A DNA stretch of 64,000 bases from Tupaia tana (taxonomy: Eukaryota > Chordata > Mammalia > Scandentia > Tupaiidae). The position numbers and the translations under genes were made by a program. Location: positions 187,992,139 through 188,056,138 of the forward strand of contig JAKSZU010000003.1 of the NCBI GenBank assembly GCA_026018925.1, given 5' to 3'. Each line of letters starts with the position of its first letter. The first letter of the stretch is position 1. Below the pieces are notes generated by a model. That model saw only the letters and a program-made list of their open reading frames with translations, was not told the DNA's origin and ran no database searches. Shown here in pieces: positions 32,590-45,023 of the stretch.

Positions 32590-33500
32590 GTGTTGTATCC
32601 TTTAGGGTCCAGTCAGGAGACAGAAACCACACAATAAATCCAACAGGGAAGGTAGAATATAAGGAATATTAGGCTAGCCAATGGTATGGTGGTTAAGATG
32701 GCTGGATCCCACATGGCTGGCTGTGTGGTTTGAGTCCTGGACTGGTAACTTGAAAAACATGCTGGGCAGGTGTGTGTGCATGTGCCCAAAATTCCAAGAG
32801 GATAAGGGAATAGAAGAAATTGAGGTGTGGCCATTTTTCCCCAACTCCCACCCCCAACCAAGGGGGTGATTTTTCACTTTCTCTCTCTCTGGTGCATGCA
32901 TGTACCCTATAACAAACTTAAAAAAAAATTGGCTAGTAGCAGGAGATTGGTTACTACTTAGAGGTTAAAGAGAACACCAAATACATACATTGAATGGAGT
33001 AAATCTGGGAGAGATGCAGCTCTGAGACTGAGACTCAGGTCTCAATGGAGAGACCATGACCGAGCCGCTAAGTAGTGTAAAAGTTTACTGAGGTCAAGGC
33101 CAAGCAGGTCAAGGCTGGCAAGCAGAAAATTGCCTGCTGGGTGCCAGCAGAAGTCACTCTATGGAAGCTGTGTAGAGGGTGCTGAACTTGCCAGGAAGTC
33201 ACTGAAGGGGACCTCAGCTGAGAAACTTTGGGGGGAGCTGCCCTCATGTTACTAATAACACTCTCTAAAGCTGACTACCACTAGGGATTCTGCCTGTGGG
33301 CCAAGCCTTGCAGCGCTGGGGTAGGACCAGGAAGAGAAATCCCTTCCTCCAACAATGTCTCCTTAGCGCCCTCTACCGACAAAGCTTAACATAGTGCCAG
33401 TCGGAGGAGAACTGCTTATTAGGTTCAGCTCCAGTATCGCATGGGGATTAAGGGTGGATTTGCAGTGGAGGCGTAATAAATGGAAACCTGATATAGTGTG
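32590..33500. mobile_element. unclassified ancient LTR-like repeat split by a SINE
   Basis: gggtccagtcaggagacaga, ttggttactacttagaggtt, gggtgccagcagaagtcact and tccttagcgccctctaccga resemble an old mammalian LTR-type repeat I cannot name. Confidence 0.35.
32671..32918 (+). mobile_element. tRNA-SINE, B form
   Basis: ggctagccaatggtatggtg, gcccaaaattccaagaggat, accctataacaaactta. Confidence 0.82.
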
Positions 33501-34640
33501 TATACACCAGCACATCAGTTCCCTTTAAACATGGCTTCCTCATTGCCCTGAGGAGAAGTTCACCCCAAAACAATATTTCATAAGCCCCATCTGGCTTCAT
33601 AGTGCTGTGCTATGTGCTGTAGGGAGATACTGAGGATCACCACGGGTAGTTCCTACCTTTATGGGATTTATACTCGAGTTGGAGAGAGGGGCTGCTTCTT
33701 GATGTTCCCTATTACACCCTAAGCCTGCCTGTCTTCCTGTCTTTTTACTTGAAGCTTCCTCAGCCTAGAAAACCCTCTTTCCTTGATCTCCAGCTGTGAA
33801 TGTCCCAGCCAGCCCCTAGCTACTGCCACTTGCTGTGAAACTGCTAGTTTCTCTGGCTCCTTTGTGATAAAATGATGTGGTACTTTTTTAGTCTCTCCCA
33901 CTGGATTAGAGGCCGCTGGCTCAGGACCCAAACCACCACCTTGCTCACGGCAGGAGACAGTAACAGGCAGTTTAGCCAGCCCTGGCCAGGCTGCTGCTCC
34001 TTTCGGGCTGCTGAGCATGACCAGGCAGGCAGACAGGAAGGTCAAGGAGCTACACCTCTCCATTTGGTGTTAACACACCCCAAGAAGAACCACAGGCCTC
34101 ACTTCCTATTCACTTACCTCCTCTTACCTTGCTGCCTGGATGGGGTGAATCAGCAGTAGATGAATGCCCATGAAGTTGGATGTGAATCAAAGTCTTGTAA
34201 GTTCATTCTGTTTTAAATGCTTGGGTAGAAGGTAATAGGTGTGGGGATGTCGTTATTGAAAGTAACTCTGTGCATAATTTAACAAAGCCACTCCCCTTCT
34301 TCACCATAAAGTCCTAATTTATCATTTATGGAAACCCAGCGGCCACTCATACATTGGATTCGTTAAATTGCTAAATGTCCTGCTAGATGTCCCCATGGTG
34401 ACCTCGGAGAAACCTGAATAAAGCTGCTCTTTTGCCCCAACCAGGTTGGAACTCCTAAATGGAGGAATGTTTCAAAGAGCCGGTGATAAGCCAGCATCCT
34501 GGGCTTTCACTGACAGAGCTGGTAGGGTCTAGAGACCTCCAGGGCCACAGAGGCTCTCGGTCACCCCTTGCTGACTGACTCAGGGTCAGAGGAAGGGCAC
34601 AGGGGTGTACTGCAGGACATGTTCTGCACCAGGGACAGGA
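33501..34640. other. intergenic, no gene supported
   Basis: Overlapping frames on both strands (33719-34159, up to 114 codons) without family support. Confidence 0.45.
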
Positions 34641-34760
34641 GTTGCAGGGTTCCAGTTCCAGCTCGGCCATTAGCTAAGCCAGGACTTTGGCAAGTTGTTG
34701 AAACCCTCTAGGGTGCAGCTTCTGCATCTAAAGATGGGGGCAATTAAGCCTGGCCCCCAT
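34640..34760 (+). mobile_element. MIR fragment
   Basis: ttccagctcggccattagct, ggcaagttgttgaaaccctc, gatgggggcaattaagcctg. Confidence 0.7.
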
Positions 34761-35384
34761 TTCCTGTGGCCTGCTATCATGGTTTTCTCCTCACAAAACT
34801 CGGCTTCGGAGTCCAGTTTGCACTTGCTGTTGGTGCTGCTCCCAGCTGACCTTCTGGAATGAGCTTTCTTGTTCCAGGTGTCAAACTGGCTCAGCTGAAC
34901 GAGGCAATAGAGGGTCTCTTCTGTGACATTGTTGTAGTCTCCTTCAAAAAAGCCTCCTTGAATGTTTTTGTCTAATGCTCTTTTTTCATTTCATGTACAT
35001 TACTTTATTCTTGTTTAACAAAAAAGGAAAACAAAATCCTCTGCATCTCTTCTTTGCCCTTCTCTTTGCATTCCCCTACCCCTAACAAGAGATGGGTGCA
35101 TGACAGCAAAGCTGGGAAGCAAATGTTGGCCAATACTGCCCCCTTGTGTTCCCAGTCTGTCCTTGTTGGGAGGCTCTACTCCCACTTTCCCCAAGGATTC
35201 CTGTACTGGCCTTTTGCAAATTTATCAGGAGGTTACCCCGGAAGGGCTGATGGCACAAGACCTTGGGAGTGGTTTCAGCTCCAGAGAATGCTTGGTGGCA
35301 CCCCAAATCTGTAGCTGTGGCTCTGTGGAGGTCTCTGTATCAAAGGGGAGTTGATGGTGAAGAGGAGAATGTCACAAACAGGAA

Positions 35385-35737
35385 TTCTTGGGAGAATCAG
35401 GGGAATGAGACTGGCAGTAGAAGAAGCCATGGGGGGGGGGGCAGCATTCAGTATTAGGGACATCCAGCAGGAGAGGTCAGCAACTGGGGAGCATGGCCCT
35501 GGGGCTCCTTCCAGCAACCAGCTATGACAGCAAGTAACTGCTTCCCTGAAGTCCCACCCTAACCTCAGGACAACCCAGTTACTTGCAGTCACAGCAGGTC
35601 AATGCCTCCAGCTTGCTGGAAGGAGCCCCAGGGCCATGCTCCCCCAGCTGCTAACTGCTGCTGGGTGCTCCTAATACTGAACGCCCCCCATGGCTTCTTC
35701 TACTGCCAGTCTCATTCCCCTGATTCTGAGGCCTAAG
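35385..35737. repeat. large imperfect inverted repeat (palindrome)
   Basis: Left arm about 35394-35539, right arm about 35573-35728. Shared blocks (second reverse-complemented): gaatcaggggaatgagactg, gcagtagaagaagccatggg, ttcagtattagg, agcatggccctggggctcct, tccagcaa and gcaagtaactg. By eye arms are roughly 85-90% identical with gaps (11 G versus 6 G; a 14-nt insertion in the right arm). The loop is about 33 nt. Not a repeat family I know. Confidence 0.9.
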
Positions 35738-35739
35738 AG

Positions 35740-36600
35740 CTGGAACCTGTAGTGGAATACAGGTAGAAAATTGAGGGCAGGAGGAGGTCAGGGTCTGGCA
35801 GGGAATCAAAGACAGGGCTTAGGAAACAGAGAAGGGAAGGGATGAGAGCAGTTCAGGTCTTGGAACTGCGAAGCAGGTGGAGCTTAGTTATTAGCACTGG
35901 GAGTAGAGTTGGCCTGGCACTAGGACGGCCTGTGTCCCTGAGTGTGGTATAATCCCTGTAATCCCACAAAGGACTTAGAATCTCTACATTGATCAAAGTC
36001 TCCAGAGGTGGATGGACCCTATAGGAAAGAATTAAGTGCCTCTAGCTGTGTAAGAGGGGCTCTCTCTCCTCACTCTGTTTATATTTTTACAAGGGTCCTT
36101 GTCAGATCCAAACTGGGCAGATTCTGAAAGCATGTAGCTTGTGCCTCTCCTCTGTCAGCTCCTAGCAGGCCCAGGCTCCCCCTTGCAGCCCGGGCTCTGA
36201 CCCTTCCTTCCGTTCACCCTACCTAGACCCTTCTCTGAGCCTCAGCAACTTCCCTGCCAGGAGAACAAAGCTGTCACTGGAGCAGTGACCCAGAAGGATC
36301 CCATCTGCTGAGTCACAAAGTCACCAAAATGGCTCAACTAGCAGTTCCTCTCAGGAGCATTTGCATTTGAACTAGTATCAAGGCCTTTCGATTCAAATGA
36401 TGGAATTTTAGGTGCAGAAGCAGAATAATGCAAGAGGGTGGTGAGGGAAGTCTTCTACGAAGCATTCATTGCTCCACAAGACAATGAGCCCATCAGCTTA
36501 AAATATAAACGAGTACTTAATGTGGAACCCTTCTTGAAACCCTTCAGCCATGTCTTGTCTGCTGATTCAGAGGTTGCCTTAGTTACTGGAAAGATCAAAA
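35740..36600. other. intergenic, no recognised gene
   Basis: No exon or assignable repeat. Confidence 0.45.
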
Positions 36601-36606
36601 GGGCTC

Positions 36607-36845
36607 CCTAGCAGTTGGCTATGTCGCTGGACTCCCACGTAGTCGACCGCGGTTCGCGTCCCGGACCCGGTGGCTTAAAACTCACGCCGGGCGCGTGTGC
36701 GTGCGTGCCCAAGATCCCGAGAGGAGAATGGAGGAGAAGGGATTGCGGCGTGACCATCCCCCCTGGGGGGTGATTTCTCGCTTTCTGTCTCTCTGTCTCT
36801 CTCTGTCTGTCTGGCGAGCGCACGCGCCCTATAGCGAAAACCTCT

Positions 36846-36879
<34 letters not shown>
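36607..36879 (+). mobile_element. young tRNA-SINE, A2, box A deleted
   Basis: Body and tail are close to the young consensus (ggttcgcgtcccggaccc, gtgaccatcccccctggggg, 35+ A), but the head reads cagttggctatg, lacking the agcgtaat of other copies. Confidence 0.93.
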
Positions 36880-36880
<1 letters not shown>

Positions 36881-36890
36881 GGCTCCTGGG

Positions 36891-37125
36891 GCCAGCAGGT
36901 GGCATGTCTGTTGAATCACTGGATTCCCATATGGCCAACTGCAGTTCAAGTCCTGGACCTGGGGGCTTGAAAACCATGCCAGGCACATGTGCCCAACATC
37001 CCAGGAGGAAAATGGAGGTGAAGGGATTGTGGGATGGTCACCTTCCCTAGGGGATGATTTCTTACTTCCTTCTCACTGTCACTCTGTCTTCTGGTGAGCA
37101 CATATACCCCATGGCAAAACCTTTA
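36891..37125 (+). mobile_element. tRNA-SINE, B form
   Basis: ggggccagcaggtggcatgt, ggaggaaaatggaggtgaag, ccccatggcaaaacc. Directly follows the A2 copy. Confidence 0.85.
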
Positions 37126-37814
37126 AAATACAAAACAAAACTCCCTTTGACAGGGACTGGTTTACCACCTGGGTCTCTTGCCTGCAGTTTATAGGAGTTT
37201 TGGAACTTATTTTGCTTTCAGATGTCAACCTTAGAGCAGCATTTTCCTGAGGGTATTTCTCAGGAAGCCAATCCCAGGTAATGTACCGTGATAATGTTTC
37301 CCTGACCAGGTAAGTTTGGAAAGTGCTGGAAATTCCTGCTGCTGGGAATTCACAATTCACATGGGCGTAGTGGAGAGTCTGAGAAATCACCCATGCATTT
37401 ATGTATAATGCTGATTTTTGCAAATGAATTTGACTTTAGACTCAATTTCCCCTGTGTCTTCTGTGTTTCCCTCCCTTAGAGTTAGTTTCTTTCAGAACTC
37501 AAAGGAACCTGCTTTAGTGCTACTAGGGTCTTTATTAGATGACCAATACATAGCTATGATCTGCAGAAGCTGCTGGAAAGCTGTGGACTGTGGTATGCAT
37601 GAGAGGCTTCAAGAGGCTTCCATGGCAGCCTCAACCCACTTTTATTATATTATCTCCCTTGTCTACCTTGGGTCATATTCCCAAGTTGGGGTTGGAAGTG
37701 GGTTGCCAGAGTTAGCAGCTAAAAATAGAAGACAACCAGCTACATAAGAATTTCAGACAAAAAACAAATCTTTTATTAAAAAAACATTTAAAAAATTGCT
37801 TCATTATAGTTTTA
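37126..37814. other. intergenic, nothing recognised
   Basis: Frames of 114 and 109 codons on opposite strands, no family support. Confidence 0.45.
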
Positions 37815-38006
37815 AAATTTGCTATAGGATACATGTGCTCACCAGAGAGAGAGAGGAGAGACAGAAAGAAGGACAGGGAGAGAGAGGGAGAGAGGGAGGA
37901 AGGGTGGGAGGGAAAGCAAGAAAGCAAGCCACCAGGTCTGGGACTTGAAACACATTTGGCCATGTGGGAGCCTAGCATCCCAACCACGATGCCACCCACT
38001 GGTCCC
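37815..38006 (-). mobile_element. short SINE, C-like with (GA)n
   Basis: gctataggatacatgtgctc tail, purine-rich expansion, then ccaccaggtctgggacttga and ccacccactggtcccc; long body missing. Confidence 0.75.
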
Positions 38007-38162
38007 CAAGTAGCGTTTTAATATAAGTATGTCTCAGACATGTCTGGCTCCCTGCTTGACAGATACCTAGGAGGTGTGGGGATGCCTCTGGGAATGGGTG
38101 AACACTGAGAGCTCTGTGCTAAAGGCTTGTCATCAGGCCCTGATGCCACCAAGACCAATATT

Positions 38163-38397
38163 ATTTTGAGAGATTTTTGCTATAGGGTGCATGCACTCAC
38201 CAGAGAGACAGAAAGCAAAAAATCACCCCCTCCCACCCAGGGGGGATGACCATGCCATAGTCCCTTCTCCTCTTGGGATTTTGGGCAGGCACACACATGC
38301 ACCTTGCATGAATTTCAAGTTGCTGGGTAGGGGACTTGAACCATGGTCAACCACATGAGGGTCCAGTGCCTTAATCACTATGCTACCTGCTGGCCCC
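38163..38397 (-). mobile_element. tRNA-SINE, B form
   Basis: gctatagggtgcatgcactc, cccaggggggatgaccatgc, ctacctgctggcccc. Confidence 0.88.
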
Positions 38398-38424
38398 TGG
38401 CTGATCATTTTTGAGGACATCTAT

Positions 38425-38640
38425 GTGTTAGGTCTTGGACTAGGGTTCCACATGAATGCCTTCATTTCGTTCCCTTCAGGGAGAATTGTTAAAGCTCTTC
38501 TAACTACGTGTGAAGAAACTGTGGCCCAGAGAGGTTAAATGATTTGCTCATATCACACAGCTGTTAAGTAGCAAAGTTGAGATCCAAACCCAGGCTTGTT
38601 TAGTTCCAAATTCTGCTTTTTTACTTCCTTTTGATCTCAG
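38425..38640 (+). mobile_element. MIR
   Basis: gaagaaactgtggcccagag, aggttaaatgatttgctcat, gagatccaaacccaggcttg. Confidence 0.88.
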
Positions 38641-38859
38641 CACTGTCCCACACATGTGGTCTGAGCCAAAGGATCTACAGGTCCCTGCAAATTATCTTGG
38701 AAAAGATCTCATATCCCTACACCTCTCCCTTTCTCTGGATGTCCTCTAAGGTTCCTAGTGACCATATTTTATTAACAATGCCTCAGGTTTATGGGCTATG
38801 AAGAAAATGGTGGGAGTTTTCAATTTGACAAGACTTCGTTGAACCTTCTCTGCCCTCTA

Positions 38860-39112
38860 TTTTTAATTTTTGCTGCTCCCTATTCGTTGGATGTCACCTT
38901 CTCTGTTCTTGGGCCATTTCCCTTTTTTGTTCCAAGCAGACTTCCTCTTTGGGAGGCTTGGTTACATTAGTCACATTCGATTGTTACGATTGGCTCCCAT
39001 GTTTCTGTACCTCCAGAATCAAGCTTTTAGAGGACGGGGACTGATTCGTGTCTACCCCAACACCTAGCACGGCAGCTGGCATGGAGTAGGTGCTCAGTAC
39101 CTGCTTGTTTGG
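38860..39112 (+). mobile_element. L2 3' end
   Basis: acggggactgattcgtgtct, ccaacacctagcacggcagc and ggagtaggtgctcagtacct. Confidence 0.75.
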
Positions 39113-40480
39113 GTGGTAAGTGAGGCAAGGCACCCTCAAAATGATTTTTTAAAAACAAACCAGAGAACAAATATATTATTATATCATTAAGTACATCTTT
39201 GCTGCAAAAAATGAAACCTGTTACTGATTTCCTGGTATTTAAGAGTAGGTTTTTTTCCCCCTCTGTCCTTCCCAATTGATTTTTGTAGTTTGCTTTAGAA
39301 GCCTGCGCTCATCCCTGTGGCAGCAATACCACCTTTGACCAGAAGAGGGCAGGCGAGGCCAGCAGGAAAAATCACGGGTCCACTTGCCAGAGCCAGGCCT
39401 GAGTGTGTTACCCCTCTTCGTAAAAGGTGCGAGAACCCGGAAACTATTTATCAGTCCTATAAAGGAACATAAAGGATAAGAATTGGCCTTCGATGCAGGT
39501 TCTCTGACTGAGAAAAGGAAGCGTTTGAAGGGAAATTGTGACACAGGTTGTGAAGGGGCTGTTCTTCCTAGATCTCCTAAGAGTGGTGTCCCCTGAAATG
39601 CCACAGAAAAGGAATTCAGTATAAAGTCCCCAAGCTCTAAATGATTCACAACATCCTTTTTGTCTGGTAAAGCGAGTTTGCTTTGGAATTCACTTTGAGC
39701 TCTGTGGCCCCTGGTAGTTCCTCCTCTCCCCTCTCCAGTTGACTGGAGGCTTCTGGTCAAATCACATTCCTCTTCGCACAGGTCTGCACACTCTGCAGAG
39801 GTCAGTAAAGGCTTTGACTTGAGCTGCCTGGAAAGAGGTGACAGCCTAACAAAATGGCAATGGGAATTTCCAGCATGATGGGAATTTGCCAAATAGCTCT
39901 TTTGGGGAGCTAATGAGGACTACCATTTTTTTTCTCCTCAAAGTCAGCTGTAATTACCAAGATAAACCCAACCATTTCCCCACCTTCCCCTACCCTTGAG
40001 GACATAGGTGTGACTGTGGGAAGAGGTGAAACTCCTCCCCAGTCTAGTGGTGAAACAGATTCAAGGCTACAGTCACCCCCACCCTCATTTTTCTTCTGAC
40101 CTAAATCCTCTACTGAAGCTGAGCTGGGCTCCAGGCCAGGGTGTCAGCCGTGGACAAAGGCGCCCTGTTTTGAAGGCTGGCTACTGTGTTTTCCCGCACA
40201 GTCTGACAAACGGTGTGGGACTCCCCCAAGTCAATGTGCAAGCAGAAATATACAAAGATTCTTCCTTTCCAGGGAACCAGAAACTCAGCCCTGTCACATT
40301 TCTATTAGTTGCAAGGGGGTGGTGTATGTGAAGCACCCCCTCCTCTGCTTCAGGCCTGGCCGATCCATGGGGTGGGCACTGAGGTGGATTCTTTCTCAAG
40401 CTGAGCTTGCCCTATTTTTTCTGGCTGATTAGAGAGCTGACCCTGACTCACTGCTTCTCCTCAGGGGCTTTGGACCTTGA
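39113..40480. other. repeat-poor block with a 217-codon minus-strand ORF
   Basis: No repeats recognised over about 1.4 kb. The minus frame 39239-39892 is open for 217 codons (starts MANSHHAGNS), with no domain, signal peptide or known family. Composition looks non-coding (Ser/Arg/Leu mixture without periodicity). I do not call it a gene. Confidence 0.35.
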
Positions 40481-40639
40481 ATGAGTGGCATCCCCAATGG
40501 TAGTATGATCTCTCTTCCCTCGTACTTCCTCCTCCTCCTTCCCAATATCCTTAGTCCTTGCCTCCGGTGTCACAGGGATAATTGGAGCAGCCAGAGCTGG
40601 GCCGGAGACCAGCCAGCACTAGTTCTATTGAAACTACCT

Positions 40640-40770
40640 ATTGCTGTGCAACCGTGGGGGACAGGTGTGCAGCCCTTTGGGCACAGTTTCTGCTGCTGTA
40701 AAATGGTGCTAGTCACACATGCCCTGTCTAACTTGTCAGGAGTCTGGAGGCTGTGTTCATGGGCAGGATT
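40640..40770 (+). mobile_element. MIR fragment, diverged
   Basis: gggcacagtttctgctgctg and taaaatggtgctagtcacac. Confidence 0.45.
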
Positions 40771-40979
40771 CAGATGGCAAATAGGTTGTGTGTTCAAGAT
40801 GGAAGGGCTCTCTTGTGCCTGGAAGGTGGAGGAATGAAGTGGAAGGTAGAAGGAAGGATGGTGGAAAGGATGTAAAAACTTGAGCTATATGCCCATTTTG
40901 GAGAAAGGTGTGCCCAGTAGGGAAATGGTAGGAACAATGGCACGATGACAGAAATGTGTGGAATGTTTCTGAGGGACAG

Positions 40980-41420
40980 TATCCATCATTTTGGCTTAAT
41001 TGAAAGCTGTGTGTGTGTACATATGTGCTTAAGTATACCTGTGATGGGGAGATGAATCCAAAAACTTGGTGTGTGGTAGATTACAGAGGGCCTTAAAGTT
41101 GTGACTTATTACTTTGGAGAAATGTTGCAAGTTTATGATTAAAGATCACATGCAAAATCAGGAAGATTATTGGGATCATTCATGTATGAGAGAGGGTAGG
41201 AGAGACCAGAGAGAGGGGGCCCATTTAGGAGACAATCATAAGTTCTTGGCCAAAAAGGATGGTGTATAAAACCAAGATGGCACCCAGGGGACAGATGTGA
41301 AAAAGGTTATGTAGGAACAGTCCAATGCACTTGCCTGAGTTCCAGCCTGAGAAACTAGGAGAATGTCATATGTGGAAGAAATAGGGAAGGACGTAGAAGA
41401 AAGCTTGATAGGGGTGAAAG
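40980..41420. mobile_element. purine-rich old dispersed repeat fragment
   Basis: agagggccttaaagttgtga and similar phrases relate it to the 44.5-48.4 kb element. Confidence 0.35.
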
Positions 41421-42039
41421 GTCATCTTCAAAACTGTTCCAGCAGAGGTGACTATATTCATGTGGCCACAGTACCAGGTGGATGGGACCCCTCCAGCAGA
41501 TTCTTCTCACCACTCTGGTCTCCCTGTCCTTCTAGAAGCTGCTTTCTGCTTTGACCCCACACCTTCACTGAACTCTGGCTACCAATCGGTTTAAGAAATG
41601 GGCCTGTGGGTCTTGCTCTCTGCTGAGTGTGGACTTTGGCCTAGGTACAAAAACCCCTGGACAGGATGCACCATGGCCATGCCTTGGGCTTTGCTTTAGT
41701 AGGGGCCAGAATTCCTTTCAGTGCAAAACCAGGAATCAGCTGTTCATGGGGTAAGTAGGGAAAGTAGCCATGTTTGGGATGCTCTATTTGGATAATAGAT
41801 GCCAGGAATTCTGCCTAAGAAGGAGGAGAGAAAGCATAAAGATGGTAGAAATTCTCCAGGAAGGCAGTAGGCGGCATTTCTGTCTTCCAGTGCAGGCCCT
41901 TTCAGACAGCTGTTCATATGATTGATGGAGACATTTATTTGCTGCAGTTTTCTTGGAATCAACAGTCTCTAATAAATGCCCAAGCCCTGCAGGAGAACAC
42001 TGCTTGCATTGTGAGGTGTGCATTTTAATTCTAAGGGAG

Positions 42040-42245
42040 TTGCAGATGCAGGCAAGACACTGATTAAATACAGAACTGGCAGGAGAAGATAGGTTCAAGA
42101 GCCCACAGACAGAGTTGGGGTCGGGGAAAGATCCCTGTTCTGCTGCCAGCCAGCTCCTCCTCCCTCCAAAGCTCAGTTTTCTCATCTGTGAAATGAAGGG
42201 ACTAGGCTGGAGGATCTCCAGGCTCCTTTTGTACATTCTAACGTA
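42040..42245 (+). mobile_element. MIR
   Basis: ttttctcatctgtgaaatga, gggactaggctggaggatct. A 230-codon minus-strand frame over this region is a chance frame through MIR and SINE sequence. Confidence 0.8.
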
Positions 42246-42430
42246 TTTTACACCATGGTCCCAACTTGGAGCAGGGTTTTGTGGGTGATGGTGTGTGTGT
42301 GGGTGGAGACTTTGCCACTTGGATAAGGCAACCACAGAGTCAGGTATCTGAATCCTCTCAAAAGCTTTTGGATACATGTTAATTAGCTGAACAGACTTTT
42401 GGTTTGTAGGCCAGTGTAAAGCCTTACATT

Positions 42431-42665
42431 GGGGCCAGCTAGGTGGCGTAGTGGTTAAGGAAGCTGGATCCCACAAGGCCAGCAGTATGGTTTGAATCCC
42501 AGATCTGGCAGCTTGAAAAACTTGCTAAATGCATGCCCAAAATCCCAGGAGGAGAATGGAGGAGAAAGAATTGCAATATGGTCATCCTCCCGGGGGATGA
42601 TTTCTCTCTCTCTCCTTCTCTTTCTCTCTCCAGTGAGTATACACACCCTAGAGCAAGCAACAACA
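42431..42665 (+). mobile_element. tRNA-SINE, B form
   Basis: ggggccagctaggtggcgta, ggaggagaatggaggagaaa, tcctcccgggggatgatttc. Confidence 0.88.
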
Positions 42666-42739
42666 ATAAAACCCATAAAACTTATGTTGCCCTCTTTTGG
42701 CTCCTACAAGCTCTAGTATCTTTTAAGAGTGATGGTCTA

Positions 42740-43001
42740 GGAGCCAGCAGATGGCATGATGGTTAAGGCACTGGACTCCCACATGGCCAACCACAGTTAA
42801 AGTCCAAGACCTGGCAGCTTGAAAAATCACACTGAACACATACGTGTTCATGCCCAAAATCCTGAGAGGAGAATTAGGAGAAGGTATTGTGGCTAGCCAT
42901 CCCCAATGGGGGGGTGATTTCTTACTGTCCCTCTCACTGTCTCTCTCTGATGAGTGCACATGCTTTATGGCAAAAACCTAAAAAAAAAAAAAAAAAAAAA
43001 A
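42740..43001 (+). mobile_element. tRNA-SINE, B form with intact A-tail
   Basis: ggagccagcagatggcatga, tggctagccatccccaatgg, 23+ A. TSD gatggtctag / gatgatctaag. Confidence 0.9.
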
Positions 43002-44469
43002 AGGATGATCTAAGACTAATTTTCAAACACATTTAAAAACAATGAAACTCTCTTTTCAAAGGAAATTATATGTGGAATTGAGATGACAGATAAAACCCTT
43101 GCTTCTCTAGTCAAAGGGACTGAGAGCCATTCAGCAGCCCCTTGCTCACACCTACCTGGCTCCCAGGCTCCCCTGCCGAACCCATAGCTCTGAGAAGCAT
43201 GATCTGAAAGTGACTGGCCTAAAAATCAGGAAATCTCATGACAGTTATGGGGGCAGGTGAGGTACCTGATTTCATGTCCATGTTATGCCTCTGCCTTGTG
43301 TTGAATTCACTTTAAGACCCAGTACCAGAATTCTGTCAGTACCTGCTATGAGTTTTGCATTGAAGACATATGATATGTGTTTTGTTGAACATCATATGAG
43401 GTCTACTGTGGAAGGCCCTCCCTTTCCAATGAGAAATTCTTTGAGTGGTTCACATTAGGAAAAACTTTATCTTTTCCTCAAGAACAGAAATGTCTCCCAG
43501 CTCTTTGTTCTAAAACAAACAACAAGCATTCAAACCTTTGTCTCCCCCAGAAGGACATGTCCACTGTGAGATGCATGGTACTTAGAGTGATGCACATGTT
43601 TTGTTGTGTGGATGTCTGGACCAACACTTGGCATCCATTTCAAACTCCTTTTGTGCATCTGCCTATGTCTGAGAGCCTGGAAAACTAAAAGTAGCATTTC
43701 CTTATTCCTTTGCTCCTAGGATTCTGGATCTAAAGCAGTTTCCATCTTTAGACACACTAAGGTAGTCTTTGGAGGAAAGAGGAGGAGCTGAGGCTGTCTT
43801 CTTGCTGGGGTGGTCCTTGCTGGTAGCCCGCACAGTTCTGGGGGTGCATGTTCTGCAGCAGTGACTCAGTTTCTAGCTGCTAGCTCCATCGGTGTCATGA
43901 CATACTGGTGGGGAGTGCAGCACCTCTCCAATCCTGGGATTGGAGACCTGTCAGGTGTTCTTGATTTCACTACTTCAGTGTGCAGCGCTTTGATTCTCTG
44001 CCATTCTGAGGGTGAGTGAGATGGTGAGTCCTCAGGCTGGCAGGGTAGGGGGAGGGCTCTGACCGCCATTTCCCACAGTCCAGCCTAGAGCCCTCTTCTC
44101 CTGACACACCCGTGACCTATCTATGTAAGTACCTGACTCCTATGGTACAGTCTTTTCTTTTTCATTTTTTTTTGCTTAAAAAAGGCACAAGAGTAAACTC
44201 TATGCCTGTACTTGAACCTTGATGATAACACTCCAATACCAAGATGCCTAGATTCAAGTCTTTTTGCTCCTTCTGAAGCTGCTTAGGTCTCTGAGTCTCA
44301 CTTTCCACATCCCTATAGCTCCACAACAGCAATAACCTCACTGTATTATAATTGTTTATTTCCTTGTATGTTTTCCTGTTGATTCCTCAATGCCTAACAT
44401 CTTTGGAAGCTTTCCAGGTTACCAAGTCCTTTCCCCTATTATCACTCGACACTCACAACCATTTCAAAA
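43002..44469. other. intergenic, nothing recognised
   Basis: No exon or assignable repeat; frames up to 69 codons. Confidence 0.45.
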
Positions 44470-45023
44470 GGCCCATAGGAAAGTTTAGTATAATTGCACA
44501 ACCATGGGCCATTGCATGATGGAGGTATGTGTGAGATGTGGGGGGAGGCTGCGTGGAATGTTTCGAGTTGCTTGAAGGAGTAAGACAGGCTGTAGGAGGC
44601 CATAGCAACTGAGCTTTGAAGAATGAGATATGTGAAGACAGAGGGGCAGTGACAGGACTCCCACAGCAGAGGCCAAAGCACACATGGAGACTCAGAGGCA
44701 TGAGTGGGTGTGGTACCCTCAGGGGAGACGGCACATGACTCATGGTGCTTGGAGCAGGGCGTGGGAAGTAGGAAGGCTGATGCCTGGAGATGAAGCTGAA
44801 ATGTAGGGTCTGCATTCCTACAAAAGAGAGTTTTTAGGTTTTTGCCTGTAGGTAGTTGGGAGGCAAGAGCTACTTGACAGAGCCCACCCTATGGGAGTGT
44901 GTATGGGCTGGTGAAGGAGTAGAAGTAGGGAGACTGTAAGAGCCTGCGAGAGCAATTTCAGTACGAGGTGATTGAGAGATAGGTGTGTGTGTGGCGGGGT
45001 GGTTGGGAAGGAGATTGGTGATT

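Noticed and set aside
39239-39892. 217-codon minus-strand ORF as a protein gene
   Set aside because: No family, domain, signal or splice support, and composition looks random; kept only as a low-interest observation.
41784-42476. 230-codon minus-strand ORF
   Set aside because: Begins inside a SINE (42431-42665) and runs through a MIR; a chance frame through repeats.
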